Assembly: GCA_946406355.1 (NCBI GenBank)
Contig: CAMJKI010000004.1
Span: forward strand, 1 to 64,000
Direction: 5' to 3'
DNA from: an uncultured Bacteroidales bacterium
GTDB taxonomy: Bacteria > Bacteroidota > Bacteroidia > Bacteroidales > UBA932
Length of the DNA: 64,000 nt
The position numbers and the translations under genes were made by a program. The notes under the pieces are model-generated. The model was not told the DNA's origin. It searched no databases and saw only the letters and a list, made by a program, of their open reading frames with translations. Shown in pieces: positions 1 through 9,312 of the stretch (positions are counted from its first letter, which is position 1; every line of letters begins with the position of its first letter).

Positions 1-5
1 ACGAT

Positions 6-79
6 GGTTCCGTAGCTCAGCTGGATAGAGCAACAGCCTTCTAAGCTGTGGGTCTCGGGTTCGAATCCCGACGGAATCA
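6..79 (+). tRNA. tRNA-Arg (anticodon TCT)
   Basis: A complete cloverleaf can be folded. The acceptor stem pairs GGTTCCG (6-12) with CGGAATC (72-78) with one G-T pair. The anticodon stem ACAGC/GCTGT (33-37/45-49) closes the loop CTTCTAA, so the anticodon TCT at 40-42 reads AGA (Arg). The T arm contains GGTTCGAATCCC. A79 is the discriminator base and CCA is not encoded. Confidence 0.95.
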
Positions 80-86
80 CGAAAAG

Positions 87-200
87 AATGCACGCCACGG
101 TCGAAGACTGTGGCGTTTGGCATAAAGATAGGCTCCAAGCTTGCTTGAGAGCCTATCTTTAGGGCAAATGTCAAGCCTGCGCAGCAGGCTGGCGTGCATT
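87..200. repeat. Cluster of nested palindromes downstream of tRNA-Arg
   Basis: An 11-bp perfect inverted repeat, AATGCACGCCA (87-97) and TGGCGTGCATT (190-200), encloses three hairpins. The first is CGCCACGGTC/GACTGTGGCG (93-102/106-115) with a GAA loop, the second AAAGATAGGCTC/GAGCCTATCTTT (124-135/149-160), and the third AGCCTGC/GCAGGCT near 174-191. The first two could end tRNA transcription. The outer repeat is not explained by a terminator, so this may be a folded RNA or a palindromic repeat element. Confidence 0.6.
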
Positions 201-308
201 ATATGCTCGTGAATGGGCCCCCGCAGGGGAGGGAACCCGGCGCCCTTGGGCGACGGCATCCCGTCGGGATTTCCGTCGGTATGGTTTTTGAACAGTATTC
301 GGCCCGGT

Positions 309-944
309 ATGAATAGAAGAATACTGGTAATACTGACGCTGCTGGCGACGGGGGCATTGGGCTTGAAAGCGCAGGACTATACGGTCCCGGACGGGCCTTT
401 GGTGAAAGCGGACTCGCTGAAAACCCCTCCCCTGCATACCTTTCCCCCGCTTGGTGCGCCTGTTTCTCTTCAGCTTCGCCCCACCGGGTTTCCCGACATG
501 GAATACGCATTTGAGACCAAAGAGCAGCGGGCGGCCCGGATCAACGCCATGATATCGGCCGATGTGTCGGGCTCCTTGAACCAGTATCTCCGCTGGTATC
601 GGCCTCCCAAACTTTCCCTGGCGGCCAAACTGTCGCTATTTGCAGCACGCATGCTCTTTACCAGTCCCTACTCCTTCCCCAAAGGTACGGTGCCCATGAT
701 GAATGCGTCTTTCCCCTTCATTTACGCCTATGTCCCGGGCCAGGCACCTTACGAATATCCCTATTCCACAGCCCGTTTCCCCCAATGCGTCCGGCTGGAA
801 TACGACGCCCTCTCCGGCACTTACAAACAGGTGATGGTTCCCTGGACCGAATTCCAGTTCAATATGGAACAAAGCTACGGCGCCTATCGCAACGAACCTG
901 TCCCCCGGGTCTCTTTCAACTCCACCGACCGTCTGGGCTGGTAA
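309..944 (+). CDS. Hypothetical exported protein
   Basis: A protein of 211 residues that I do not recognise. The start at 309 is preferred because it begins a clear signal peptide (MNRRILVILTLLATGALG, likely cut after LKAQ near residue 22); a longer frame from 213 would bury this. The mature part is rich in Pro, Tyr and Phe with no recognisable motif and no further membrane segment. It precedes another exported protein on the same strand, with a 64-base gap. It is probably periplasmic or outer-membrane associated; the function is unknown. Confidence 0.6.
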   Translation: MNRRILVILTLLATGALGLKAQDYTVPDGPLVKADSLKTPPLHTFPPLGAPVSLQLRPTGFPDMEYAFETKEQRAARINAMISADVSGSLNQYLRWYRPPKLSLAAKLSLFAARMLFTSPYSFPKGTVPMMNASFPFIYAYVPGQAPYEYPYSTARFPQCVRLEYDALSGTYKQVMVPWTEFQFNMEQSYGAYRNEPVPRVSFNSTDRLGW

Positions 945-1008
945 GGTTTGCCTTGCTATTTTGCCCAAAAAAGCGTAAACTTGCATTTCTCCATTTGTAA
1001 CTGGCTTT

Positions 1009-1992
1009 TTGAAAAGGGCGCTTCTAATATTGCTGGGTGTACTGACGTTTGCCGCTTGCGGGACGTCCGGGAAAACCAGCCTGAGCGAAGACGCCTTCCT
1101 GTTTTGGCTTGAGCACAGCTACGAATCCGAACTGTACATGCAGGACCGCGTAATGCTTACTGACGCCAAGGGCGATGCCTTCCTTATCCGGCAACTGGAT
1201 TCCATCCTCCTTAAAATAACCTCTCACCTCTTTCACCGCTCCCTTCCCCAGGCCAGCGACCAACAGGATAGCGAGGCGTTCCGGATAGGAAGGACCATTC
1301 CCATAGACAATGAGCAGCTGTTAAAACAATGCGCGGAAACCATGCGGCAGCATACTCCATTCATCCTGCCTTCCCTGGGCACCGAGCACAGATGGTCGCC
1401 TGAGGCCTGGAAATACCTGGGGCACGGCTACTGGCACCGGCTGGGACGCCGCCTCGCCCATCGGCAAAAAGATTTTCCCACGCCCATGCTGCTCCGGAGC
1501 AAGCTGTTCTTCTGCCTGGCCTGCGGCTGGACGTCGCGCTACTGCATTACCGGAACGGAGGAGGCTCTCACCCAAAGGATTATGAACTACCCGGACCACA
1601 GCCTTCAGCCGCACCAGCTGTTTGCCGAAAGCTACGTGCTGAACCAGGGAAACCTGTACATGACCTTCCTCACCTGTGAAAACGTACTGGCAGGCCACCC
1701 CCACCGGAAAGGCCGCCAGAACGATCCGCTGCAGAAAAAGCTTTCTTACATCCGGCACGACTCCAAGGAGCTGGGCGACAATTACGGGGCCTGGTACCAC
1801 TTCTTCGGCATAGCCCTGTACGGCATGTTCCGCACCCGCTTCACCAGTGTTTCTGTGGCCGATATAGAAAGCATGGGCTCCTACTTCATGGAAGGGCCCG
1901 ACCGGCAGGAAACGCTGATAAACCATTACGGAGCCCTGTTCGGGTACCGGCTTAGGAAGATGATAGAAGAAGGGAGCTGGAAAGAGAACTAG
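1009..1992 (+). CDS. Hypothetical lipoprotein with TTG start
   Basis: A 327-residue protein. The only start that keeps the signal peptide is a TTG at 1009, giving MKRALLILLGVLTFAAC with a lipobox cysteine at residue 17. The rest is hydrophilic, with conserved-looking Trp/Tyr/His patches (for example HGYWHRLGRRLAHR), and matches no family I know. A TAAACTTG stretch at about 976 could be a weak promoter, so it may be transcribed alone or with the preceding exported protein. Its end overlaps the converging TSCPD gene by four bases. Likely anchored in the outer or inner membrane; function unknown. Confidence 0.6.
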   Translation: MKRALLILLGVLTFAACGTSGKTSLSEDAFLFWLEHSYESELYMQDRVMLTDAKGDAFLIRQLDSILLKITSHLFHRSLPQASDQQDSEAFRIGRTIPIDNEQLLKQCAETMRQHTPFILPSLGTEHRWSPEAWKYLGHGYWHRLGRRLAHRQKDFPTPMLLRSKLFFCLACGWTSRYCITGTEEALTQRIMNYPDHSLQPHQLFAESYVLNQGNLYMTFLTCENVLAGHPHRKGRQNDPLQKKLSYIRHDSKELGDNYGAWYHFFGIALYGMFRTRFTSVSVADIESMGSYFMEGPDRQETLINHYGALFGYRLRKMIEEGSWKEN

Positions 1993-2276
1993 AGCTGCTT
2001 CAAAGCCCGGGCAAGCTGGTCGGGACAGCTGGTTCCGCGGCCCTTGCAATCGATGCCTTCCAGGCGGGCAACAGCGTCGGAAACCCTCATTCCTTTGCAC
2101 AACGCGCCGATTCCCAGGGTGTTTCCCTGGCAGCCCTTGGTGTACTTAACGCTGCGGATTACATCCCCTTCCGTTTCTATGTCAATTTGTTCCGAACAAA
2201 CAGCCGCGCAGGTGCGGAACGAAGTCCTGCGGATTCCGCCTTCCGTGGCGTCGCTTAGCAGAGTAACGTCAAACAT
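1989..2276 (-). CDS. TSCPD domain protein (four-Cys, TIGR03905-like)
   Basis: A 95-residue protein carrying the four-cysteine pattern of the small TSCPD family: TCAAVC near residues 23-28, GCQGN near 48, and DCKGRGTSCPDQL near 76-88. The same fold occurs at the C-terminus of B12-dependent ribonucleotide reductases, where the cysteines are thought to bind metal or take part in redox chemistry. The free-standing protein has no firmly assigned role. It follows the phosphodiesterase gene on the same strand with an 11-base gap and may be the last gene of that run. Confidence 0.85.
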   Translation of the reverse strand: MFDVTLLSDATEGGIRRTSFRTCAAVCSEQIDIETEGDVIRSVKYTKGCQGNTLGIGALCKGMRVSDAVARLEGIDCKGRGTSCPDQLARALKQL

Positions 2277-2287
2277 AAGATAAACAA

Positions 2288-3640
2288 TTAATAGCCCAGC
2301 CGTACCAGCGTAGCCTCGGGGTCCGGGACGGAAGCGGGGGCCACAGGGCTGCGGAGGCCCTTGTCCAGCAGGTACTGAAGGGTTAGGTCTGAGCGGTTGG
2401 TAAAGAATCCGTCGGAACGGACAGTCTGTTCTTCCATCTGGTCGATGGAGTCAAAGGAATAAGGATGGTTCAGCATGCCGGCCCGGCGCACCAAATCGGC
2501 CTGCCAGGCATTGTTGAGCTCGGCGTAGTTGTTGGGCTGGCCGGAGATGGACGGCCCGCTGATGGAAGCACCGTTTGCCTTGGCCCAGTCCAGGATGGCC
2601 TGGAAGCCTTCCGGAGTATCCAGATTGCCGCCGGGAATCTCTTCCGGACAAGGCGGCCACAGCAGGAAACACATGGGTAGCCGGCCTTTGAAAACAGCAT
2701 TGGCCCGCACCAGAGAGGCGGGAGAGAAGGTTTGCAGGATTACTTTCCCGGCCGTTTTGCCCACCTGGATTCTACCATCGGCATAGAACTCCGTTTCGGT
2801 GGCGGGAGAAGTGATAATATTCCAGCCGGCGGCGTCCAGCACGTCGTACACGCGCTGTTCCATATCTTCCGGATTCACCTCCGGTTCCTTGAATTCGATG
2901 TAGATGCCGGGCCGATGACCGCTGTCGGCCGGGTCGGCCTCATAGGCGCCGGAGAAATCGTACGCCACAAACTCCATATACTTTCCCCCTTCGGCGGCGG
3001 TGGCGCGGATTTCGGCCAGGGTTTTCCCTGCGCAGGAGGGCTTCAGGCCGAACGGCAGCACGCGGTGGCCGTCAGCGTCCCTGCGGAGCCGTTTTCCCTC
3101 GGCATAGGCAATCTGGTCCTGCAGGGCCGATACGTACTGGCTGCCTGCATAGGCCGGACGGGCCTGCTCCGGCCGGGCGGCGTTGAACCAGGAACCGGCG
3201 TCCAGCATCAGCAGCTCGGCATAATAGTAAGAAGCAGCATAATAGGGCTTGAAGCCTTCCCGGTCTATGGCCAGCTGCGCATCGGCATCGGCCTCCGGGA
3301 AGCCCAGGGACAGGTAGAAATCCCGGCGCGTGGCCGGAACTTCCGCCCCAAATATCTCTTCGATATTGGTGGTACGGGTTAAGTTGTCGTCGTGATTGGC
3401 CAGAATAACGCCGTCCTTGGTGCACTGCAGGTCGCTTTCCAGGTAATCGGCACCCATTTCGCGGGCCCAGCGCCAGGCACTCTCGGTCTCTTCCGGCGCC
3501 CAGTAGGTGGAACCGCGGTGGGCCATAACGGCATAGGCGGGTACATTCTTATTCACCTCCATAAGCGGGGCTGTATTCCGGGAACAGGCGGCCGATGCCG
3601 TTGCCAGCACCGCCAGCAAAAGGATTCTGCAAGTATTCAT
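2288..3640 (-). CDS. Glycerophosphodiester phosphodiesterase family lipoprotein
   Basis: A 450-residue lipoprotein (signal MNTCRILLLAVLATASAAC, lipobox Cys19). The GDPD catalytic pattern is visible: H41-R42 in MAHRGS, glutamates at 50-51, E68 and D70 in LESDLQCTKDG, and H83-D84 in ANHDDNLTR. The family hydrolyses glycerophosphodiesters such as glycerophosphoethanolamine to glycerol-3-phosphate and an alcohol, here probably outside the inner membrane. It is longer than the roughly 300-residue minimal enzyme because of inserts between the core strands, as in other Bacteroidetes members. It lies 12 bases after the C69 dipeptidase gene. Confidence 0.88.
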   Translation of the reverse strand: MNTCRILLLAVLATASAACSRNTAPLMEVNKNVPAYAVMAHRGSTYWAPEETESAWRWAREMGADYLESDLQCTKDGVILANHDDNLTRTTNIEEIFGAEVPATRRDFYLSLGFPEADADAQLAIDREGFKPYYAASYYYAELLMLDAGSWFNAARPEQARPAYAGSQYVSALQDQIAYAEGKRLRRDADGHRVLPFGLKPSCAGKTLAEIRATAAEGGKYMEFVAYDFSGAYEADPADSGHRPGIYIEFKEPEVNPEDMEQRVYDVLDAAGWNIITSPATETEFYADGRIQVGKTAGKVILQTFSPASLVRANAVFKGRLPMCFLLWPPCPEEIPGGNLDTPEGFQAILDWAKANGASISGPSISGQPNNYAELNNAWQADLVRRAGMLNHPYSFDSIDQMEEQTVRSDGFFTNRSDLTLQYLLDKGLRSPVAPASVPDPEATLVRLGY

Positions 3641-3652
3641 GGCCGGCCGAGT

Positions 3653-5194
3653 TTAGAATCCCAGGCCGAACATGAGCCAGTATTTCTCTTCCAGTGCCTG
3701 CCAGCTCCGGACGCTTTCCTGGTAGATATATTCCGTATAGGCGGTGAGAACGGCCGGGGAGGCGTCGCTGCCCGGAAGGCCGTCCAGGGCCAGGTTCTCC
3801 AGACGGAGGATTTCCTCGTTGAAGCCTTGCTTGGTGTTCTGCCAGGCCACGGTAGCCAGTTTGTTGGCCCGGCGGAACTGCCAGAGGGCACAGTCGGGCA
3901 CATACTGCATCTGTCCGCAGGTCTCATAGGCCTTGGGAAGCGTAGTGGTGCCGCAGAAAACGGGCACGCGGGGGCTCTGTCCGGGATTGTCCAGGGAAAG
4001 CCAGCAAATGCCGCCCACGCTGTCCGGAAGCCAGTTCCGCAGCTGGGTAACATGCGAATAGGCGCACCAGGCAACGGCCACCGTCCGACGGAATTCCACC
4101 GTTCCGGGAGCCAGGGTGTTAAGGGTGTTCCGCAGGTTGGTAGAGAGCCAGGGATTGGCAACGGGGCTCACCACGGTATCGGCCGGATGCATGCTGTTGG
4201 CGGCACGCGCCATCTTCACGCCCTTGGTCATGTCGAAGTCCGTTCCCTCGTAGGTTTCCCGGAAAAGCGCCATTACCTCGCGGATATCCACGGGCTTTTC
4301 GGGCTTCACGGAGAAGGGAAGCTCGTCCATGTCGTAGGTGAGCTTCAGGGAAGGAGCAAAGTAGTTCAGGAGGAAGTACTCCCGGTCGTTGAAGTTCTTT
4401 CCGGCGCCGTAGTCCGAATTGTAGGCCTTCCAGAAAACGAACTCGCCCTTGCCGTCCCAAAGGCCGTTGTCAAGGGCCACCTTTTCCACGTTGGAGGACG
4501 CCATTATGTCCGGGTTCTTTCGGTCGATGCGGCCGATACGGGGGATGTTGGCCGATACGGCAACGTGATCGTCCGGGATGCGCTGGGCAGCCCAGGCGGC
4601 GCCGATCTTATCCATTCCCACGCCCACAATTTCGAACTGCCAAACCTCGTTCTTGTCGGCCACCGTGAGGCATTCGCCGCTGTCGCCGTAGCCGTACTGT
4701 TCGGCCAGGGCGCCCATGAGGCGGATGGCATCGCGGGCATTGTCGCAGCGCTGCAGGGCAACCCGCTCCAGTTCCTCGATGGTGAACCAGCCGGCGGCGT
4801 TAATCAGGGTGTCGGGGCCGCTGAAAGTGGTTTCGCCGATAGCCACCTGCTTCTCGTTCAGGCAGGGATAACCCGTGTTCAGATAAGCGTAGGTGTGGGC
4901 GGCTTCGGGAATTTCCCCCATGAGCCGAACTCCGGTAGTATCCCCGCGGAAAGCGGTATGCATCGTTTCCCGCAACACAGGATGCATGGTTCCCGGCGCA
5001 TGGTCTTGGGCGGGTTCCATCTGGACCCAGGTACGGTAGCGGCCGTCGCAGGTATGGGAAGTAATCACCGAGCCGTCGGCAGAGGCTTTCCGGCCCACCA
5101 TGATGGAAGTGCAGCTTTGCCCGTCAAACTCCTGGGAGAAAAGCGGGAAAGAAATGACCAGTGCGGCCAGGAGGGAAAGGATGCGTTTTATCAT
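3653..5194 (-). CDS. C69 family dipeptidase (PepD-like), exported
   Basis: A 513-residue protein with a signal peptide ending near FPLFSQ (residue 21) followed by the C69 N-terminal nucleophile region, Cys28 in GQSCTSIMVGRKASADGSV. In this family the precursor is trimmed so that the Cys becomes the N-terminal catalytic residue, and the enzyme cleaves dipeptides. Later segments such as NEKQVAIGETTF and ALAEQYGYGDSGECLTVADKNEVW fit the family. It lies 7 bases after rnfA on the same strand, so it may be co-transcribed, but no functional link to Rnf is evident. Confidence 0.9.
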   Translation of the reverse strand: MIKRILSLLAALVISFPLFSQEFDGQSCTSIMVGRKASADGSVITSHTCDGRYRTWVQMEPAQDHAPGTMHPVLRETMHTAFRGDTTGVRLMGEIPEAAHTYAYLNTGYPCLNEKQVAIGETTFSGPDTLINAAGWFTIEELERVALQRCDNARDAIRLMGALAEQYGYGDSGECLTVADKNEVWQFEIVGVGMDKIGAAWAAQRIPDDHVAVSANIPRIGRIDRKNPDIMASSNVEKVALDNGLWDGKGEFVFWKAYNSDYGAGKNFNDREYFLLNYFAPSLKLTYDMDELPFSVKPEKPVDIREVMALFRETYEGTDFDMTKGVKMARAANSMHPADTVVSPVANPWLSTNLRNTLNTLAPGTVEFRRTVAVAWCAYSHVTQLRNWLPDSVGGICWLSLDNPGQSPRVPVFCGTTTLPKAYETCGQMQYVPDCALWQFRRANKLATVAWQNTKQGFNEEILRLENLALDGLPGSDASPAVLTAYTEYIYQESVRSWQALEEKYWLMFGLGF

Positions 5195-5201
5195 AATACT
5201 C

Positions 5202-5801
5202 TTATTTTACCATTCCGCTGAAACCCATGAAAGCCAGGGCCAGGATACCCACGCTGATGATGGCGATGGGAACGCCCTTGAAGGCCTTGGGCACGTCGTT
5301 CAGGGCCAGGTGCTCACGGATACCCGCAAAGATAACCATGGCCAGGCCGTAGCCCAGGGAGGTGGCAAAGGCATACACCAGCGCCTGTCCCAGGTTGAGC
5401 ATACCGCCGGGAACGAAGGAGAACTGCTTGGTAACCACGTTGATAGCCACACCCAGCACGGCGCAGTTGGTGGTAATGAGGGGCAGGAAGATACCCAGGG
5501 CCTGGTACAGGCCGGGGCTCACCTTCTTAAGCACAATCTCCACCATCTGCACCAGCGCCGCAATCACCAGGATGAAGGCGATGGTCTGCAGGAAAGTGAG
5601 GCCGAAAGGCACCAGCAGGTACTGGTTAATGAGGTAGGTAACCAGCGTGGCCAGCGTTATAACAAAGCACACGGCCATGCTCATGCCCGTTGCGGTGGAC
5701 AGCTTGTTGGAAACGCCCAGGAAGGGGCAGATACCCAGGAACTGGGCCAGGACGATATTGTTGACGAAAATCGCCGAAATAATAATCAGAAAGTACTCCA
5801 T
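5202..5801 (-). CDS. rnfA: Rnf electron transport complex subunit A
   Basis: A 199-residue, six-helix integral membrane protein. The N-terminal segment ([30 protein letters not shown]) and the central [14 protein letters not shown] are the conserved RnfA/RsxA and NqrE signatures, and the two cysteines in the half-membrane helices are the proposed binding sites for a membrane 2Fe-2S cluster. Rnf couples electron flow between ferredoxin and NAD to Na+ or H+ transport. It is the last gene of an rnfBCDGEA run and starts 3 bases after rnfE. Confidence 0.95.
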   Translation of the reverse strand: MEYFLIIISAIFVNNIVLAQFLGICPFLGVSNKLSTATGMSMAVCFVITLATLVTYLINQYLLVPFGLTFLQTIAFILVIAALVQMVEIVLKKVSPGLYQALGIFLPLITTNCAVLGVAINVVTKQFSFVPGGMLNLGQALVYAFATSLGYGLAMVIFAGIREHLALNDVPKAFKGVPIAIISVGILALAFMGFSGMVK

Positions 5802-5804
5802 AGC

Positions 5805-6392
5805 CTAGCTCTTTTTGAGGAATTTGTTGAACAGGACCATCAGGTAGCCCAGGCACAGGAAAGCGCCCGGAGCCATCACAAAGGCCAGCATACCGTCGTG
5901 TCCACCGATGAAGTTGTAGCCGAAGGCACTGCCGGAGCCCAGGATTTCACGCACCAGGCCCAGCACGGTGAGCGAGCAGGTGAAGCCCACGCCCACACCC
6001 AGACCGTCACAGGCGCTTTCCAGCACGCTGTGCTTGTTGGCAAAGGCTTCGGCACGGCCCAGCACAATGCAGTTCACCACAATCAGCGGGATGAACAGGC
6101 CCAGCGTCTCGTACATGGCGGGCGTATAGGCCTGCATCAGGAGTTGCAGCAGGGTTACGAAGGTGGCAATGACCACAATATACACCGGAATGTGCACCTT
6201 GTCGGGCACTACCGGAGCGATGGCCGATATGGCCATGTTGGACAGCACCAGCACAAAGAGGGTGGCAAGGCCCATCGACATACCGTTGATGGCCGATGTA
6301 GTGGTTGCCAGCGTAGGGCACATGCCCAGGAGCAGCACAAAGGTCGGGTTGTTTTTTACCAGACCGTCGGTAATCAGTTTAAACTTACTCAT
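5805..6392 (-). CDS. rnfE: Rnf electron transport complex subunit E
   Basis: A 195-residue membrane protein homologous to RnfA. I place the start at 6392 (MSKFKLITDGLVKNNPTFVLLLGMCPTLA), which matches the usual RnfE N-terminus; an upstream ATG at 6422 would add ten residues inside rnfG. It overlaps the end of rnfG by 8 bases, indicating translational coupling. IPLIVVNCIVLGRAEAFA is the second conserved half-helix motif with its cysteine. It pairs with RnfA in the membrane core of the complex. Confidence 0.94.
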   Translation of the reverse strand: MSKFKLITDGLVKNNPTFVLLLGMCPTLATTTSAINGMSMGLATLFVLVLSNMAISAIAPVVPDKVHIPVYIVVIATFVTLLQLLMQAYTPAMYETLGLFIPLIVVNCIVLGRAEAFANKHSVLESACDGLGVGVGFTCSLTVLGLVREILGSGSAFGYNFIGGHDGMLAFVMAPGAFLCLGYLMVLFNKFLKKS

Positions 6393-6927
6393 GGCTGATG
6401 GCATTAAAGGTATCCAGGGCATTGGCTACTGCCAGCGTATAGGCGCGGGAAGTGATGGTGGAAGCCGTGATGGCATCTACGTCGCCTCCGTCCTTTTTCA
6501 CGGACAGGACCTTCACGGAAGGGTCGAAGCCCCGCCACTGGTCCATGAATTTAACATCGGTATTGCACTTGGCACCCAGGCCGGGCGTTTCCGACTGGGA
6601 CAACACCGAGGTATTGTAAACCACGCCGTCCGGGGTAACGCCCACCATGAGGGTAAGGGTGCCGCCGAAGCCCACAGTAGAGGACTCGATGGCATAACCC
6701 ACAACGGCGTCACCGTCCGTGGCCGTATAGTATCGGCCTTCCTGGTTGTACTGAACTTCCGTAAAATGGGGCAGCACCTGCGCAATGGCCTTTTCCGTCT
6801 TGGCAGCCGCGGCCTTGTCGATGGGATCTTTGGTGAGGGCATAGGCTCCGCCCAGAAGGGCCGAGCAAACCAGGCAGGTGACGCCCAGCACCAGCACCAT
6901 ATTGGTAAGGTTGGATTTTACTGCCAT
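6385..6927 (-). CDS. rnfG: Rnf electron transport complex subunit G (FMN-binding)
   Basis: A 180-residue protein with one N-terminal membrane helix (about 8-30) and a periplasmic FMN-binding domain. FMN is attached covalently to the last Thr of the SGAT-type motif; here the motif reads TAST within DAITASTITSRA, so the acceptor Thr is kept but the first residues differ from the common form. The pattern SQSETPGLGAKC upstream of it is also typical. The gene lies 3 bases after rnfD. Confidence 0.94.
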   Translation of the reverse strand: MAVKSNLTNMVLVLGVTCLVCSALLGGAYALTKDPIDKAAAAKTEKAIAQVLPHFTEVQYNQEGRYYTATDGDAVVGYAIESSTVGFGGTLTLMVGVTPDGVVYNTSVLSQSETPGLGAKCNTDVKFMDQWRGFDPSVKVLSVKKDGGDVDAITASTITSRAYTLAVANALDTFNAISHE

Positions 6928-6930
6928 AGC

Positions 6931-7914
6931 TTATTTCCTCCCGAATTTTTTCTGTTTGAAGCCCATATTGATGAGCGGAACCACCGAGTTCATGATGAGG
7001 ATGGCGAAGGAAACGCCTTCCGGATAGGAACCGAAGTAACGGATGAGCACCGTAAGGAGGCCGATTCCAACGCCGAAGACCACACCGCCCCACACCGACA
7101 TCGGCGAAGTGACGTAGTCCGTTGCCATGAAGCAGGCACCCAGGACCAGACCGCCGGTGAGCAGGTTGAACAGCGGATCCGTGAAACGGGCCGGGTTGAT
7201 GCCCCAGAACACCAGGGACACCAGCGCCACCGTTGCAAAGATGCTGAGAGTTATCCAAGGCTTGATAACCTTGCGGGCGCACAGGAACACGAAGCCGGCC
7301 AGCAGGGCCAGGGCGCAGACCTCACCGGCACTGCCGCCCAGGTTGGCAAACAGCATCTGACCGTAGTTGTAGCCATGTTCGGCCATGATATCCTGCACCG
7401 TAGCGCCCTGCATCAGGCCTTCCTGGATGGCGCCCAGCGGGGTGGCACCCGTTACCGCATCGGCCCCGAAGAGGCCCTGCGGCTGGCTCCAGGTGGTCAT
7501 GTAGGTAGGGAAGGAAACCAGCAGGAACACGCGGCCCACCAGGGCGGGGTTCCAGATATTCTGGCCGATACCGCCGAAGGTCATCTTGGCCACGCCGATG
7601 GCCACCACCGAACCGATCACAATCACCCACCAGGGCGTAGTGTAAGGCACGTTCATGGCCAGCAGGATACCGGTGATAACAGCGGAAAGGTCGCCCACGG
7701 TAGAGGGCTTCTTGAGCATATATTTTGTAATGGCCCATTCCAGCAGCACGCAGGAGGCCACGCTCACCGCCATCACCAGTATTTCCCGCCATCCGTAGAA
7801 TACGAAGGAACAGATGACGGCCGGCAACAGCGCTATAATCACATCCCGCATGAGGGACTTGGTAGAGTCCTTGGAATGGATATGCGGAGAAGGAGATACT
7901 AGTAACTTACTCAT
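6931..7914 (-). CDS. rnfD: Rnf electron transport complex subunit D (FMN-binding)
   Basis: A 327-residue polytopic membrane protein. The N-terminus LLVSPSPHIHSKDSTKSLMRDVI is the family signature, and the covalent FMN site is the Thr in AVTGATPLGA. About nine or ten hydrophobic segments are visible. RnfD forms the ion-translocating core with RnfA and RnfE. It is separated from rnfC by 6 bases. Confidence 0.95.
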   Translation of the reverse strand: MSKLLVSPSPHIHSKDSTKSLMRDVIIALLPAVICSFVFYGWREILVMAVSVASCVLLEWAITKYMLKKPSTVGDLSAVITGILLAMNVPYTTPWWVIVIGSVVAIGVAKMTFGGIGQNIWNPALVGRVFLLVSFPTYMTTWSQPQGLFGADAVTGATPLGAIQEGLMQGATVQDIMAEHGYNYGQMLFANLGGSAGEVCALALLAGFVFLCARKVIKPWITLSIFATVALVSLVFWGINPARFTDPLFNLLTGGLVLGACFMATDYVTSPMSVWGGVVFGVGIGLLTVLIRYFGSYPEGVSFAILIMNSVVPLINMGFKQKKFGRK

Positions 7915-7920
7915 AATCCT

Positions 7921-9312
7921 TTACTTTTTAGCGTCAGCAGCGGCTTTCGCAGCCTCGGCGGCGGCCTTGGCGGCAGCGGCACGGGCGCGGATAGCACTCA
8001 TCACAAAGCCCTTTCCTACGCGGATATGGTCCAGCAGCGGAATATGGGCGGGGCAGGAATACAGGCAGCAGCCGCACTCGATGCAGTCCTGGGCGGCATT
8101 GGCCTCCAGGGCTTCGGTGTCCTTGGCCTGGGACAGCTTGTTCAGCAGGAACGGCTCCAGGCCCATAGGGCAGGCATCGGCACACTTGCCGCAGCGGATA
8201 CAATGGCTTTCCGGAGCACGTTTGGTCTGTTCTTCGGTAAGGAAGAGCAGGGCACCCGTTCCCTTTACGGTAGCGGCATCCAGATTGGCAACGGCACGGC
8301 CCATCATGGGACCGCCGCTGATAATCTTGACGGCATTCTCGGGAACGCCTCCCAGATAGTCTACGATATAGCGCAGCGGAGTACCCACCCGCACCAGCAG
8401 GTTGGCCTGCTTGGGGAAGCACTCGCCCGTTACCGTAACGGAATTGTCCACAATGGGCTTGTTCTTCTGCACGGCATCGTACACGGCCAGGGCAGTAGCC
8501 ACGTTCTGGACCACGGCGCCTACGCTGATAGGCAGGGCACCGGAACCCACCTGGCGGTGCATTACCGCGTCGATGAGCTGCTTTTCACCGCCCTGCGGGT
8601 ACATCATCTTCATTACCATCACCTCAATGCCGCTGTAACCCAGCTTGGCAATCACGTCCTTGATATGGGCAATGGCCTCGGGCTTGTTCTCTTCGATGGC
8701 GATGGTGCAGGGAACGCCGCCCATGGCCTTCTGCAGCAGGGCAGCGCCCACCACCACCTGTTCGCCCTTCTCCAGCAGCGTGCGGAAGTCGGAGGTAAGG
8801 TAGGGTTCGCACTCGCAGCCGTTGATAATAACGCGCTCGCACTTGGAACCCGGAGGCGGGGAAAGCTTCACATGCGTGGGGAAAGTGGCACCACCCAAAC
8901 CCACGACGCCGCCCAGGCGGATCTTGTCCACAATGGCCTTGGCATCCTCGGGGATGGCAGTAACCAGGGTGTCGGAAGTATCAATGCCTTCCAGCCACTC
9001 GTCGCCTTCCACGGCAATCTCTATATGGGTAGCCATGCGACCGGCCAGATCGGCCCGGGGAGCGATGGATTTCACGGTTCCGCTGACGGAGGAGTGGATA
9101 AAAGCACCCACAAAGCCGCCCGGTTCGGCCACCACCTGGCCCACCTTCACCTTGTCACCCACAGCCACAACCGGCACGGAAGGCGCACCAATGTGCTGGG
9201 CCACAGAAATATACACAGAAGGAGCCAGCGGCAGCGGCTGAATGGCACACTCCCGGGAAATCTTATTGTCGTGCGGATGAACACCGCCGATGGAGAATGT
9301 ATGCTTACTCAT
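7921..9312 (-). CDS. rnfC: Rnf electron transport complex subunit C (Fe-S, NADH/FMN side)
   Basis: A 463-residue protein. The N-terminal barrel-sandwich segment (TFSIGGVHPHDNK), the nucleotide-binding region with GLGGATFPTHVK, and two C-terminal 4Fe-4S motifs (CIRCGKCADACPMG and CIECGCCLYSCPAH) are in the usual order. It is the peripheral subunit that exchanges electrons with NAD(H). The last 30 residues are an Ala/Lys-rich tail. Its start overlaps the end of rnfB by 8 bases. Confidence 0.95.
   Translation of the reverse strand: MSKHTFSIGGVHPHDNKISRECAIQPLPLAPSVYISVAQHIGAPSVPVVAVGDKVKVGQVVAEPGGFVGAFIHSSVSGTVKSIAPRADLAGRMATHIEIAVEGDEWLEGIDTSDTLVTAIPEDAKAIVDKIRLGGVVGLGGATFPTHVKLSPPPGSKCERVIINGCECEPYLTSDFRTLLEKGEQVVVGAALLQKAMGGVPCTIAIEENKPEAIAHIKDVIAKLGYSGIEVMVMKMMYPQGGEKQLIDAVMHRQVGSGALPISVGAVVQNVATALAVYDAVQKNKPIVDNSVTVTGECFPKQANLLVRVGTPLRYIVDYLGGVPENAVKIISGGPMMGRAVANLDAATVKGTGALLFLTEEQTKRAPESHCIRCGKCADACPMGLEPFLLNKLSQAKDTEALEANAAQDCIECGCCLYSCPAHIPLLDHIRVGKGFVMSAIRARAAAAKAAAEAAKAAADAKK

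Noticed and set aside
3392..5221. 609-codon plus-strand frame opposite the C69 dipeptidase
   Set aside because: The minus strand has a signal peptide, a catalytic Cys and family motifs; the plus frame is a compositional artefact.
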